NCBI GenBank assembly: GCA_031260355.1
Contig: JAIRJZ010000043.1
Span: 1 to 64,000, forward strand
Source of the DNA: Burkholderiales bacterium
GTDB lineage: Bacteria > Pseudomonadota > Gammaproteobacteria > Burkholderiales > Casimicrobiaceae
Direction: 5' to 3'
Length of the DNA stretch: 64,000 nt
The position numbers and the translations under genes were made by a program. The notes under the pieces are model-generated. The model had not been told where the DNA came from. It ran no database searches and was given only the letters and a program-made list of their open reading frames with translations. This document shows, piece by piece, positions 1 through 9,897 of the stretch. How positions within the stretch are numbered: position 1 is the stretch's first letter; each line of letters starts with the position of its first letter.

Positions 1-44
1 GGATCAAACATAAGCGTCGATTGTTGAACCGCTGGGAATTCCAT
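1..44 (-). CDS. 5' end of an unidentified gene running off the left edge
   Basis: On the minus strand an ATG at 44-42 follows a purine-rich GAGGAAA stretch and opens a frame of 14 complete codons to the window edge (it starts Met-Glu-Phe-Pro-Ala-Val). It lies 49 bases after the stop of the GspF/PilC-like gene and on the same strand, so it is probably the next gene of the pilus/secretion operon. The visible peptide is too short to identify a family. An assembly ATPase is a common neighbour of such genes, but that is only a guess from context. Confidence 0.35.
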   Translation of the reverse strand, partial: MEFPAVQQSTLMFD

Positions 45-93
45 CCGGAGAATTTCCTCGGTTTTGTGCAGATTTCAGCAGTCAGTCTGTTGC

Positions 94-1056
94 TCAAACA
101 ATTTTGAGATAGGTTCTACTATTGTTCAGCGTTTGTGTGTAACGGCACAACAAGTCGGCAGACATTTCTGTCAGTTCCGGCAACGTTTCTTCAAGCTTTT
201 GCGTTTTCTCAGCAATGTTCAGCGCAGCAATGAAAGTGCTTGGAACAAGAGAGCAGGATTTCAAAATGCCGACGACAGATAACGAGGCGTCAGAGATGTG
301 CGAAGCCACTGCTTCTGCAAAAGCGTGCTGTAAACGGCGCTCGATGACGACATTTCCGGTTGCGGCGGCGGCCATTATCAGTGCATGTCCGGGTGCAACG
401 CTTTTCGATAAAAGCAGCGACAACATGTGCATGAAGCGCGCCATAGCGATTTTTTCGCTAAGAATACCCCAAGGACGAACCAGTCGCAACCGATCGATTA
501 ATGTACGTAGCAGTGTTGGGCGAGAGCGCAAGACGAGAAAAGTTGCTATCAGCAACAGAAGCAGAACAAGAAACCAATGCCCATACATTAGTAAAAGGGA
601 GGCTCCCATATTGAGTGTGCCGCCCAGATCCTCATAAAGCCAAGCAAACTGTGGGAGAACTTTATATACGATAATGGCAAAAACACCACCGCCAACAATG
701 AAATAAAGCAGCGGCCAGTACAAAGAGTTGCCATATAGTTGATTCATCCAGTTTGCCTGTGAATAACGGGCAGAGAGCGCTTGCAACAGGTTAATGTGTT
801 CTTCGACGCGCGTCGTTTTTTCGAACAAATCGAGGGTTTCCGTATCGAGCGAAAAAGCTTTCAATTTCAGGCAGTCGGCCAGCGAAGCGGTAGTCGGCAG
901 TGTTGCACACAATGGTAATAAACGCGCTTGCAGATTTTCTGAGAGAGCCCCTTGCATCAACTGAGACAGGCTTTCGACGGGGGAATGTCCTGTTGCCAAC
1001 AGGCTGCTGAACAGCTTATAAAAAAGTGCCCATTCGGACGGCTTTAAGGATTTCAC
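94..1056 (-). CDS. Short GspF/PilC-like inner-membrane platform protein
   Basis: Protein of 320 residues resembling the type II secretion F / type IV pilus PilC family, the inner-membrane platform of pilus-like machines. Visible are a helical cytoplasmic part (about 10-110), a membrane segment around 112-132 followed by the family-typical Val-Leu-Pro-x-Phe-Ala stretch, a second very hydrophobic segment around 150-175, and a second cytoplasmic repeat containing 'MARFMHMLSLLLSKSV'. It starts at GTG (1056) with GGAAAG seven bases upstream. PilC/GspF proteins are normally about 400 residues and end with a further membrane helix; here the protein stops in a polar stretch, so it is C-terminally short. 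It is the third gene of a leftward operon after two pilin-like genes. Confidence 0.75.
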   Translation of the reverse strand: MKSLKPSEWALFYKLFSSLLATGHSPVESLSQLMQGALSENLQARLLPLCATLPTTASLADCLKLKAFSLDTETLDLFEKTTRVEEHINLLQALSARYSQANWMNQLYGNSLYWPLLYFIVGGGVFAIIVYKVLPQFAWLYEDLGGTLNMGASLLLMYGHWFLVLLLLLIATFLVLRSRPTLLRTLIDRLRLVRPWGILSEKIAMARFMHMLSLLLSKSVAPGHALIMAAAATGNVVIERRLQHAFAEAVASHISDASLSVVGILKSCSLVPSTFIAALNIAEKTQKLEETLPELTEMSADLLCRYTQTLNNSRTYLKIV

Positions 1057-1093
1057 GTTTATCTTTCCTTTCTTTTCGGTGAGACGGACAGCG

Positions 1094-1693
1094 TTATCGG
1101 CAAAGCCAAAAATTTTCCTCTGGAGGCACGGTGGTCAAATCTTCGCCGAGCGCGTGAAAGCCTTTGTGAGGTAACTGACTGCCGCAAACCCAGAGAACAG
1201 TCGGGGCATCATCTCCCATAACAGCGGGGCGTATGCTCCACCATTCTGGATGTGCTGTGGAAAAATTCCTGTTGTGATCCTCCATGTGGAAAATACCTTG
1301 CTGGATGCGCTTGAATCGTGTTGGCCACCACTCGGAGGATAAGAGGGAAAATTTCCTGTTGCGAATCTCGATGTGAACAGCGCCTTGCCGGATGTGTTTA
1401 ATTTCCGTCGAAATAAAAGTTGTATGCTTCTCGCCAGTACGAGTTTCGTTGATTTCGTCAAGCCAATCGCCTGACACGGCATGGTGTTCGATGACTTTGA
1501 GACGGCCTTGGGAAATGGGCGACAAAAGTGAAGCCAAGCGAGTTTTTTCGATGATGGAAGGGGCTAGTTTCCCGAAGGCGCTGAGTAGCAGCGTGATGGC
1601 CAGACCAGCGAATATGATGCTGAGAAAAAAGCGATGCCCTTTCCGCTGCGAAGCTCGGTCATTGGGACGAAGCCATGTGCCGGAAAGGTTCAT
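1094..1693 (-). CDS. Pilin-like protein without prepilin leader, with internal tandem duplication
   Basis: Protein of 199 residues starting at ATG 1693, 12 bases after the pilin gene stop. It has a charged N-terminus, one hydrophobic helix (about 24-43) and no GFTLIE-type prepilin peptidase site. The C-terminal third keeps a pilin-like ending: 'VLWVCGSQLPHKG' and a final Cys-Arg, matching 'FAWVCEGTSPPAG' and the terminal Cys-Arg-Ser of the preceding pilin, so a pilin-type disulfide loop is plausible. In the middle a 29-residue unit occurs twice in tandem (both with Gln-Gly, Asn-Arg-x-Phe-Ser and Glu-Trp-Trp). I infer a pilin-derived accessory or minor subunit; no named family is recognised. 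Confidence 0.6.
   Translation of the reverse strand: MNLSGTWLRPNDRASQRKGHRFFLSIIFAGLAITLLLSAFGKLAPSIIEKTRLASLLSPISQGRLKVIEHHAVSGDWLDEINETRTGEKHTTFISTEIKHIRQGAVHIEIRNRKFSLLSSEWWPTRFKRIQQGIFHMEDHNRNFSTAHPEWWSIRPAVMGDDAPTVLWVCGSQLPHKGFHALGEDLTTVPPEENFWLCR
1238..1405 (-). repeat. 87-bp tandem duplication inside the pilin-like gene
   Basis: Two units with an 87-base period (29 codons), beginning near 1238 and 1325 on the plus strand. The shared landmarks are CCACCA, a GGAAAA(A/T)TTCCTGTTG block, ATGTG and CCTTGC(T/C)GGATG. The copies have diverged in sequence but kept the reading frame, so the duplication is not very recent and the translated repeat seems tolerated or selected. Confidence 0.7.
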
Positions 1694-1705
1694 AAGCGTA
1701 GTTTA

Positions 1706-2197
1706 TTAGCTGCGGCAAGGAGCAGGAAGATATTTGCCTGGCAGCGTCAGGTGTTCTTCAGGGATTTTCGCAATAGTTTTCATCCCGGCAGGAGGTGATG
1801 TCCCTTCACAAACCCAGGCAAACGGCGCTGTCGGAGAAGCGCTGTTGATGGCGGGAAGCAGGTGAAGTGTGTGGTTGTTCTCGCAACAAATCTTTTCGTC
1901 CAGTGTGATCGAGATAACGCCTTGTTCCACGCGAATACTTTTTACAGTTTGACCGATGTAATACTCAGCGACGTACAGACCGGCTTCGGCATTGTCGGCA
2001 GGGAAAACGCCCCAACGGTCATAGTAATCTCGTACCGTTTTTTGAATCGGTTCTGCCAGCACGAATGCTTCCGCAATTCTGCTTCGGATAGTGAAGTCCT
2101 GATAAGCGGGCAAGGCGACAGCAGCTAGAATGCCGATCATACTGACGACGGTCACCAACTCGATGAGGGTAAAACCACGGGATGGAAGTTTGTTCAT
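1706..2197 (-). CDS. Type IV pilin (PilA/PilE-like)
   Basis: Type IV major-pilin-like protein of 163 residues. The short leader ends in Gly (MNKLPSRG) and is followed by the prepilin peptidase site FTLIELVTVV with Glu at mature position +5, then a hydrophobic helix and the amphipathic 'AYQDFTIRSRIAEA' stretch. The C-terminal half contains Cys pairs, including Cys in 'FAWVCEG' and a Cys three residues from the end, which should form the D-region disulfide. The ATG at 2197 is chosen over upstream in-frame starts because it yields an exact prepilin leader. It is the first gene of a leftward operon of pilus-like genes. The mature product is expected to be assembled from the inner membrane into a fibre. 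Confidence 0.88.
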   Translation of the reverse strand: MNKLPSRGFTLIELVTVVSMIGILAAVALPAYQDFTIRSRIAEAFVLAEPIQKTVRDYYDRWGVFPADNAEAGLYVAEYYIGQTVKSIRVEQGVISITLDEKICCENNHTLHLLPAINSASPTAPFAWVCEGTSPPAGMKTIAKIPEEHLTLPGKYLPAPCRS

Positions 2198-2234
2198 AAA
2201 GGCATTATAAGCACTAAATGTTGAGGGCAACCAA

Positions 2235-3230
2235 CTACGGCAACAACGCTTCAACAAACTCTCGCGCATCGAACGGTTGCAAGTCGTCGATGCCTTCGCC
2301 GACACCGATGAAGCGAACAGGAGTCGGATGTTCGCGGGCGATGGCAGCGAGTACGCCGCCTTTGGCGCTGCCGTCGAGTTTGGTGACGATGAGGCCGGTC
2401 AGTCCGATGGCGGCATCGAAGGCTTTGACCTGTGCCAACCCGTTCTGGCCGGTGTTGGCGTCGAGAACGAGGAACACTTCGTGCGGCGCGCCTTCCTGGG
2501 CGCGACCAATGACGCGCTTGATTTTTTTCAGTTCTTCCATCAGGTGCGCTTGGGTCGGCAAACGACCGGCGGTATCGGCCAGCACGATGTCGATACCGCG
2601 TGCGCGCGCTGCCTGGATGGCGTCGAACATCACTGCTGCCGGGTCGCCGCCCTGCTGGGCGATCACGGTGACGTTGTTGCGTTCACCCCAGACGGAAAGC
2701 TGTTCGCCGGCAGCGGCGCGGAAGGTGTCGCCGGCGGCAAGCAGCACCGAATGCCCATCGTTTTGCCAGCGGCGGGTCAGCTTGCCGATCGAGGTGGTTT
2801 TGCCGGCGCCGTTGACGCCGGCCAGCATCACGACGCGCGGCTTGGCGTCATCACTGCGGCTTTCCGCTTGCAGCGGGCGCAACAAATCGTAGAGCGCGTC
2901 ACGCAAAACTGTTTTAACATCGACATCAGCGTCGGCTTTGGTGTAGCGTTGTTTGAGTTCGGCGAGAAGGTGCTGGGTGGCGGCAATGCCGGTATCGGCG
3001 GTGAGCAACGCCGTTTCGAGCTCTTCCAGCGTGTCGTCGTCGAGGGTTCGCCGCGACAGCACTTGGCCGAGTGCGCCGGTGAGCTTGTCGCGCGACAGGG
3101 TAAGCCCTGCGGTCAGCCGTTCGCGCCAAGAGCGTTTTGGAGGAGCGGCTTCCTGCTCGGAGGGGGAAGTGGCCTCTGGCGGGGGCGGAGGCGTTTCCGG
3201 AGTTTTGTTGCGTTTGAAGAGATCGAACAT
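2235..3230 (-). CDS. ftsY: Signal recognition particle receptor FtsY
   Basis: FtsY is the GTPase receptor that docks SRP-ribosome complexes at the inner membrane for co-translational insertion. The 331-residue protein has a Pro/Glu-rich N-terminal A region followed by the NG domain. G motifs visible: 'GVNGAGKTTSIGKL' (P-loop), 'DTFRAAAGEQL', 'DTAGR' and 'TKLDGSAKGG'. Start ATG 3230 gives the usual MFDLFKR beginning; upstream in-frame codons add an atypical extension. It is divergent from rsmD and next to coaD and a ferredoxin gene, a common proteobacterial neighbourhood. Confidence 0.96.
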   Translation of the reverse strand: MFDLFKRNKTPETPPPPPEATSPSEQEAAPPKRSWRERLTAGLTLSRDKLTGALGQVLSRRTLDDDTLEELETALLTADTGIAATQHLLAELKQRYTKADADVDVKTVLRDALYDLLRPLQAESRSDDAKPRVVMLAGVNGAGKTTSIGKLTRRWQNDGHSVLLAAGDTFRAAAGEQLSVWGERNNVTVIAQQGGDPAAVMFDAIQAARARGIDIVLADTAGRLPTQAHLMEELKKIKRVIGRAQEGAPHEVFLVLDANTGQNGLAQVKAFDAAIGLTGLIVTKLDGSAKGGVLAAIAREHPTPVRFIGVGEGIDDLQPFDAREFVEALLP

Positions 3231-3317
3231 GAAAAACGGGAGTGATCGCGGAATGAACCAAGACATCATATTGTACCCGCACAGCCTCATCCGGGATCGG
3301 GGCGCGGCTAAGACAGC

Positions 3318-4729
<1,412 letters not shown>

Positions 4730-4788
4730 AAAAGAATTTGGTGCTGAAGCAGATCGGGCGCGATGCTGATCTGCTACAGCACAAAGGC

Positions 4789-6639
4789 TTATTCAATCTT
4801 GGTGAGTGTAACGGTACGACTTGAGCCTTCAACGTTGTATTCAAACTGCGCTTTTGTGGCCGATGTGAACGTCAGCTTGGCCGTTCCCACTTTGTTGAAA
4901 GAGACTCTGCTGTTGTTATAGGGCATCACCCCCCAAGGCGAGCCGGAATAACGGTAAACATCAGCCGAAAACGTGTCATTGGCCGACCAGACATCGCCTT
5001 GGAAGATGTACCAGGAGGCTTTGCCGGAACTGTCGTAGGTGTACCAAGGGACAAAGATATAACGAGAATTGGTGAAATTCATCAGGACGGTCAGCCCCCA
5101 GTTGTCCTCGCTGGGGTTGTACCATGGCCCAGTGTATTCCCGGGTAGGGCCGAATACGGGAGGCGTTGGGTCAGTGCCCGGATTGCCCAGATACTGTTTG
5201 ATCTCATCGTAAACCAGGCTGAGGCTGGAATAGCAAGAAGCGTTACCAGAGGCGTAGCTCACAGGGAGGCCCGGCGACGAGCAGGACATGTAAGGCGAGC
5301 CGCCCAAGAGACCGCCGCGAAGGTAATAAGCGTCGTTCGACAAAGTAAACAACCCCGAGCCGCTGCTTCCGCTCTCAAAAATGCCTTCTGACACGCCCAC
5401 CAAAGTAAAAGAGGCCATGTTTACAATAGGATCGGAGAAAATGGTGTCGCAGGTTTTTCCTTCCCCTTTGCCGATGCTGACCTTCTTGTAATCTCCTCTC
5501 GGGTGGTGAACGCCAATCATGGCACCGCTGGAAAAGAACGTGGCGTCCCAACCGGAGAAGAAAGCGCCGGCCGGAGGGGGATTGTTGAGGCGAAGCAATA
5601 ACGTATCCGTGGCGGTTTTATTGTGCAGAATCTGTGCTCCGCCGGCAAGCAGTTGATAGCCGGGGTTCGGTTGAATGCTGTTGCAACTGGCGGCTTCTTC
5701 AAACCAGTAGGTATTGAGCGTGTTTGCCAAAGACTGGGGGCTTGCTCCGATGGCAGAGTCCATACAGTGAGCGGCGCTCCAGAAATAGGGCGTTTGTGAA
5801 TTGTCGGCGCTTTTCAGCAACGTTCCCGTGCAAGTGTAGGTAAAAATAAAATCCGAATAAACCATTCTGGCAACGGCCTTGGCGGTGTTCTGGAAAGCGG
5901 TGCCGAGAGCGTTGTGCTTGCAGGAAACATCAATGTTGCAAGGCAAAGAGACTGCTTTGGTGACAAGATCGGTGTTAAAACCGTTTTGTGCCGAGGTGAA
6001 AAGGTGCGAAGCGGCTTTCAGACGAACCTTGACGTCTTCGGTCTTGATGGAGGAAGGCAGGAAGATTTCGATGTTCTGGGTTTCCCCTTCGGTGACCGGC
6101 GTCCAATAAATCTTGTTGTCGTCGCGCAATGCGTTGGCCTCTTGGCCGCTGATCACGCCGATGATTCTTTCCGGAGCGCCGGAACCGGAAAAACGCAATT
6201 CGGCGCTGTCGGGCAACGCGCGAAGCTGAAGCGCGACGCGTATTCCCAAGGCGTTGGGAGAAGTCACCGCCAACCGGGCGGTATGTCCGCCGCCGATGTT
6301 TTGCCAGTTTAAAGCAAAGAGCGTGGCGTCGTCGATTTCGGTATCGGCATTGCGAGTGACGCCGATTTTGAGCGCTTTGGCTTGGAGTCTGCCGCTTGAA
6401 TCCGGTTCGTTTTCTTCCTGCAAGGCTTTCAATGCGGCCGTGGGCAACGGCGCGAAAGTGATGACCGTCGTGTGACCGGTACTCGGCGCCGAACGCCAGA
6501 CCGCCATGGGTTCGGCCTTGGTCGAAATGACCGGCGCGCCTTCGACGCGCAGGATGCCGGTGGCAAACGCAAGCGGTGCGAAAAGCGCCACCGCCAAAAA
6601 ACAGGCGGCGAAACGAGTCAAAAAAGAGAGCGCATTCAT
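4789..6639 (-). CDS. Secreted trypsin-fold serine protease with C-terminal WxNP-type domain
   Basis: Protein of 616 residues with a signal peptide (positively charged start, hydrophobic core to about 'FAPLAFA'). The catalytic triad of the S1 family is readable: His in 'WSAAHCMDS', Asp in 'ATDTLLLRL' and Ser in 'GSSGSGLF', flanked by cysteines as in Lysobacter lysyl-endopeptidase-like enzymes. About 200 residues before the protease form a probable propeptide. The last ~110 residues ('GPWYNPSEDNWGL', 'YDSSGKASWY') match a repeated Trp/Gly-rich beta domain often attached to secreted betaproteobacterial proteins. ATG 6639 is preceded by AAAGAGG. Presumed exported peptidase; substrate not predictable. 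Confidence 0.85.
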   Translation of the reverse strand: MNALSFLTRFAACFLAVALFAPLAFATGILRVEGAPVISTKAEPMAVWRSAPSTGHTTVITFAPLPTAALKALQEENEPDSSGRLQAKALKIGVTRNADTEIDDATLFALNWQNIGGGHTARLAVTSPNALGIRVALQLRALPDSAELRFSGSGAPERIIGVISGQEANALRDDNKIYWTPVTEGETQNIEIFLPSSIKTEDVKVRLKAASHLFTSAQNGFNTDLVTKAVSLPCNIDVSCKHNALGTAFQNTAKAVARMVYSDFIFTYTCTGTLLKSADNSQTPYFWSAAHCMDSAIGASPQSLANTLNTYWFEEAASCNSIQPNPGYQLLAGGAQILHNKTATDTLLLRLNNPPPAGAFFSGWDATFFSSGAMIGVHHPRGDYKKVSIGKGEGKTCDTIFSDPIVNMASFTLVGVSEGIFESGSSGSGLFTLSNDAYYLRGGLLGGSPYMSCSSPGLPVSYASGNASCYSSLSLVYDEIKQYLGNPGTDPTPPVFGPTREYTGPWYNPSEDNWGLTVLMNFTNSRYIFVPWYTYDSSGKASWYIFQGDVWSANDTFSADVYRYSGSPWGVMPYNNSRVSFNKVGTAKLTFTSATKAQFEYNVEGSSRTVTLTKIE

Positions 6640-6680
6640 CGAAAGAACCTCTTTTACGGAAAGCGTTTGGAAGAAAAGAA

Positions 6681-8780
6681 TCACTGGCCGCCAGTTGCCG
6701 GATTTTTGACCGGCCAGACCGTTGCAATGTCGAAATTGTCCGTATCGGTGGCGTTGCCGGCTTCCGCTGTTTCGGGAGCGGATACCGTTTCCCTGAGCGT
6801 CGGCACAGAGTCATCGAAGGAGAGGAGTTCCTCGCCGAAATCCTGTTGCTCCATCAGCGCATCGATCTGCATGATGAATTTGTCGAGTTCGACTTGTTGC
6901 CGCTGGGCTTCGGCGGATTGTTCGCGCAGTTCGCGGGAGTGGCCTTCCGCCTCGCTGCTGACCAGCGACATTTGCCGCGCCCGGTCCTGACGTTTGCGTA
7001 GCTGCTGGTGGCGCTCGCGGATCTGGGTTTCGAGTGGGATCATCACGCCTTTGAGCCAGCTTTCGGCGTCGCGGTTGGCGACGCCGTAAATGTGTTTGGC
7101 GCGGGTCACAATCGCTTCGAAAAAGCGCTGCATCGGTTGCAGTCTGGCGCGAGCCGTATCGGCCCACAGCGCTTCAAAGCGTTGCTGGTAGGCGTTGTGC
7201 AGACGGGAAAGCTCTCTCTTGTATTTATCGAACGAGAACCGCATCGGGGTAAACGGTTTCATCCGCAGTTCCCGCGAAAATTGCGACGACATCGCGGTGA
7301 CCATATCGTAAATTTCCTGAGCCTGGAACTCGGCGTGCGCCAAATCTTCGTTGATCGAGATGAAGAAATGGTTGATCGCCGAACGCACGCTGCGGGTCTG
7401 ACTCGCCGCTTCGAGCGCCAGATGGGTACGGTTGGCGTTGAGCCGCAGTGCTTCGGTGCCGGCGGCGTCGAGCAAGGCGTTGGTCAGGTTGGTAAAGATG
7501 CGGCGCATCGCGGTGTAACGCGCCATTCCTTGCTCAAACTTGACTTTTTCATCCTTGGTCTGATCGAGCAGGCGCAGCACGACATCCTGATTTTTATTGC
7601 GTAGCGCCAGCAACTGGTCGAGTTGCTCGGCGATGCTGTCTTCGCGGGTATCGAGAACGGCACGGGCGTTGCGGACCAGCGCGTGCACATCGGCACGGGT
7701 GGTGTCGCCGACAATCTCGCGGCGAGCCGGGATGATGCGTTCGGTCAGCGCCCGCTCAAGGTCGGGGAGACGGCTGCGGGTCAGCAGCGCCTTGTCGCGG
7801 GTTACCTTGGCGAGCAACCCTTTTTGTGCCGACAGCGGGAAGATTTGCGAAGCGGGGATGTCGAGGATGTCAGCGGTGCTGTTCACCTGCGACGTGATCT
7901 CCGCTTCGACGGCCTGCGATGTTTTGAGGCCGTCCCACAGACCATCGATTTTGTTGAGCACGACGATATGCCCGCTCTTCGAGGCGGGGTCGCTGCTGAC
8001 CAGATATTGCTGCCAGACGTCGAGATCGGTTTTGGTGACGCCGGCGTCGGCGGCGAGAATGAAAAGCACGCCGTGGGCGCTCGGCAGCAGCGACAGGGTC
8101 AATTCGGGTTCGGTGCCGATGGCGTTCAGCCCGGGGGTGTCGAGAATGATCAGCCCCTGTTCCAGCATCGGATGCGGGAAGTTGATGATCGCATGTCGCC
8201 AGCACGGGATTTCGACTTCTCCCGAATGGTTCTTGATCGCCATCGCGATGTCTTTGTCGTTGTCGAAAAAGCCGTATTGGTTGGCGAGATCGAGCGGGAC
8301 GTATTTGACTTGCGAGACCCGTTGCAGCGTTTGGCTCATCTGTTCTGGGCGGACGATGTCGAGCGGCAGCGTGACCCATTCTTGCGACACGTTCTTGAGA
8401 TCGGCGACCGATGTGCGCTGCAGCCGTGTTTCGATCGGCAGCAAGCGCAGCGTCGGCGGCTGGGACGGGTCATACAGCAGTTCGGTTGGACACATCGTGG
8501 TGCGACCTGCCGTTGACGGAAGCAATCGCTGACCGTACCCCGAAAAGAAAACCGCGTTGATCAGTTCGGATTTGCCGCGCGAGAATTCGGCGACGAAGGC
8601 CAGCACCAGTTTGTCTTCATTCAACCGGGTGCGGATCTGCGAGACCATCTGCGTGGTCTGCCCGTCGGCCAAGCCCTGTGACGTGAGCCATTGATGAAGC
8701 TTGCCGACAGCAGCGGAGAGTTGCTGGCGCCAGCGGCTGTAGGCTTCGAATTGCGTTGCCAGAGGGCGTGGTGTATCCAT
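6681..8780 (-). CDS. Dynamin-family large GTPase
   Basis: Cytosolic or membrane-peripheral GTPase of 699 residues. The G domain is N-terminal: G1 'AEFSRGKSELINAVFF', followed by 'GRTTMCPTEL' (G2 region), G3 'DTPGLN' and G4 'NKIDGL'. The C-terminal 350 residues are helical and charged with coiled-coil character (Gln/Glu/Arg-rich near the end), as in bacterial dynamin-like proteins. The first Gly of the P-loop is Ala here. Start ATG 8780 is preferred; an in-frame GTG at 8816 would add 12 residues. Dynamin-like proteins act in membrane remodelling or stress, but the role here is not known. It stands alone between the protease gene and mutM. Confidence 0.8.
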   Translation of the reverse strand: MDTPRPLATQFEAYSRWRQQLSAAVGKLHQWLTSQGLADGQTTQMVSQIRTRLNEDKLVLAFVAEFSRGKSELINAVFFSGYGQRLLPSTAGRTTMCPTELLYDPSQPPTLRLLPIETRLQRTSVADLKNVSQEWVTLPLDIVRPEQMSQTLQRVSQVKYVPLDLANQYGFFDNDKDIAMAIKNHSGEVEIPCWRHAIINFPHPMLEQGLIILDTPGLNAIGTEPELTLSLLPSAHGVLFILAADAGVTKTDLDVWQQYLVSSDPASKSGHIVVLNKIDGLWDGLKTSQAVEAEITSQVNSTADILDIPASQIFPLSAQKGLLAKVTRDKALLTRSRLPDLERALTERIIPARREIVGDTTRADVHALVRNARAVLDTREDSIAEQLDQLLALRNKNQDVVLRLLDQTKDEKVKFEQGMARYTAMRRIFTNLTNALLDAAGTEALRLNANRTHLALEAASQTRSVRSAINHFFISINEDLAHAEFQAQEIYDMVTAMSSQFSRELRMKPFTPMRFSFDKYKRELSRLHNAYQQRFEALWADTARARLQPMQRFFEAIVTRAKHIYGVANRDAESWLKGVMIPLETQIRERHQQLRKRQDRARQMSLVSSEAEGHSRELREQSAEAQRQQVELDKFIMQIDALMEQQDFGEELLSFDDSVPTLRETVSAPETAEAGNATDTDNFDIATVWPVKNPATGGQ

Positions 8781-8914
8781 GACAGGAATGTCAACCGAGA
8801 TGTTGCACTCTAACACAGCGACACAGGGTCAAGCCAGTTTCGGGGCAGTGGCAAAGAACCGAAATCATCGGGGACGACAAAGGCGAGACGCCTGATAGAG
8901 GGAGGCATTTTCGA

Positions 8915-9757
8915 TCAACGCTGACAGCGTTTGCAGTAAAACGTTGCGCGACCGGCTTGCCGCAATTGCTGAATCGGCGCACCACAGCGGCGGCAAGGTT
9001 CACCCGCCCGACCATAGACGAAACAATCGTTTTGAAACCAGCCATCGCTACCATCGGTCTTTGCGTAGTCGCGCAGACTGCTGCCGCCGGCGGCAATGGC
9101 GTCTTCCAGCGTGGCGCGGACGGCATCGACCAGCCGCGCCACGCGGACGAGGCCGAGACGGCAGGCGGGCGTGGCTGGCCGAATGCCGGCGCGGAACAGG
9201 GCTTCGCTGGCGTAAATATTGCCGACGCCGACAACGACACGAGCATCCATCAAAGCGTTTTTGATCGGCGCGGTACGGCCATGCAGCGCCTGCCGCAAGC
9301 TTTCGGCCTGAAAAGCGTCGTCCAGCGGTTCGGGGCCGAGCTCGGCAAGCAGGGGTGGAGTTTCATCGGTAGCGGGCGCCCACACACAGAGACCGAAGCG
9401 GCGGGGGTCGTGGTAACGGACGAGAGCGCCGTGGTCGAACAAGAATTCGAGATGGTCGTGCTTTCGGCGCGGCGGGAGGGCGACGCCAGGCGGGAAGAGG
9501 CGCAGGCTGCCGCTCATGCCCAGATGCAGAATCAGCGTGCCGCCGGATTTGTGCCCTCCCGCATCACAGTCCAGCAGCAGGTATTTGGCGCGGCGGCGCA
9601 CTTCGACGACGCGTCGCCCGGCTAGGGTTTTGCTCAATCCGGCGGGTACCGGCTGACGCAAACGGCGGTCGAAACAGCGGAAAGCTTCGATACAATGGCC
9701 TGTAATGACGGATCGCAGGCTGCGAGCAGTGACTTCGACTTCGGGCAATTCAGGCAT
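8915..9757 (-). CDS. mutM: Formamidopyrimidine-DNA glycosylase MutM/Fpg
   Basis: Bifunctional base-excision repair enzyme that removes oxidised purines such as 8-oxoG and nicks the abasic site. The 280-residue protein begins with the catalytic N-terminal Pro of MPELPEVE and contains the conserved Lys in 'RRRAKYLLL', the 'GVGNIYASEALF' helix-two-turn-helix segment, and the C-terminal zinc finger formed by 'CRRCG' and 'CKRC'. Length and order are normal for the family. Divergent from the TPR gene. Confidence 0.96.
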   Translation of the reverse strand: MPELPEVEVTARSLRSVITGHCIEAFRCFDRRLRQPVPAGLSKTLAGRRVVEVRRRAKYLLLDCDAGGHKSGGTLILHLGMSGSLRLFPPGVALPPRRKHDHLEFLFDHGALVRYHDPRRFGLCVWAPATDETPPLLAELGPEPLDDAFQAESLRQALHGRTAPIKNALMDARVVVGVGNIYASEALFRAGIRPATPACRLGLVRVARLVDAVRATLEDAIAAGGSSLRDYAKTDGSDGWFQNDCFVYGRAGEPCRRCGAPIQQLRQAGRATFYCKRCQR

Positions 9758-9897
9758 GGCGTCCCGGAAGTGTTATTCCATGTTGCACTTTGTACCATAC
9801 CCCAAGCCGATATCCTCTAAAATCCACTAGGAGAGCGGCGTAGCCGCGAAGTGGGCGAGGCGTGTCCGTATCCCCGTTTTTCAGAAAGCAGGAATTC

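Noticed and set aside
1135..1482. A second frame within the pilin-like gene
   Set aside because: It lacks a ribosome-binding site and membrane or family features; the longer frame keeps the pilin-like ending.
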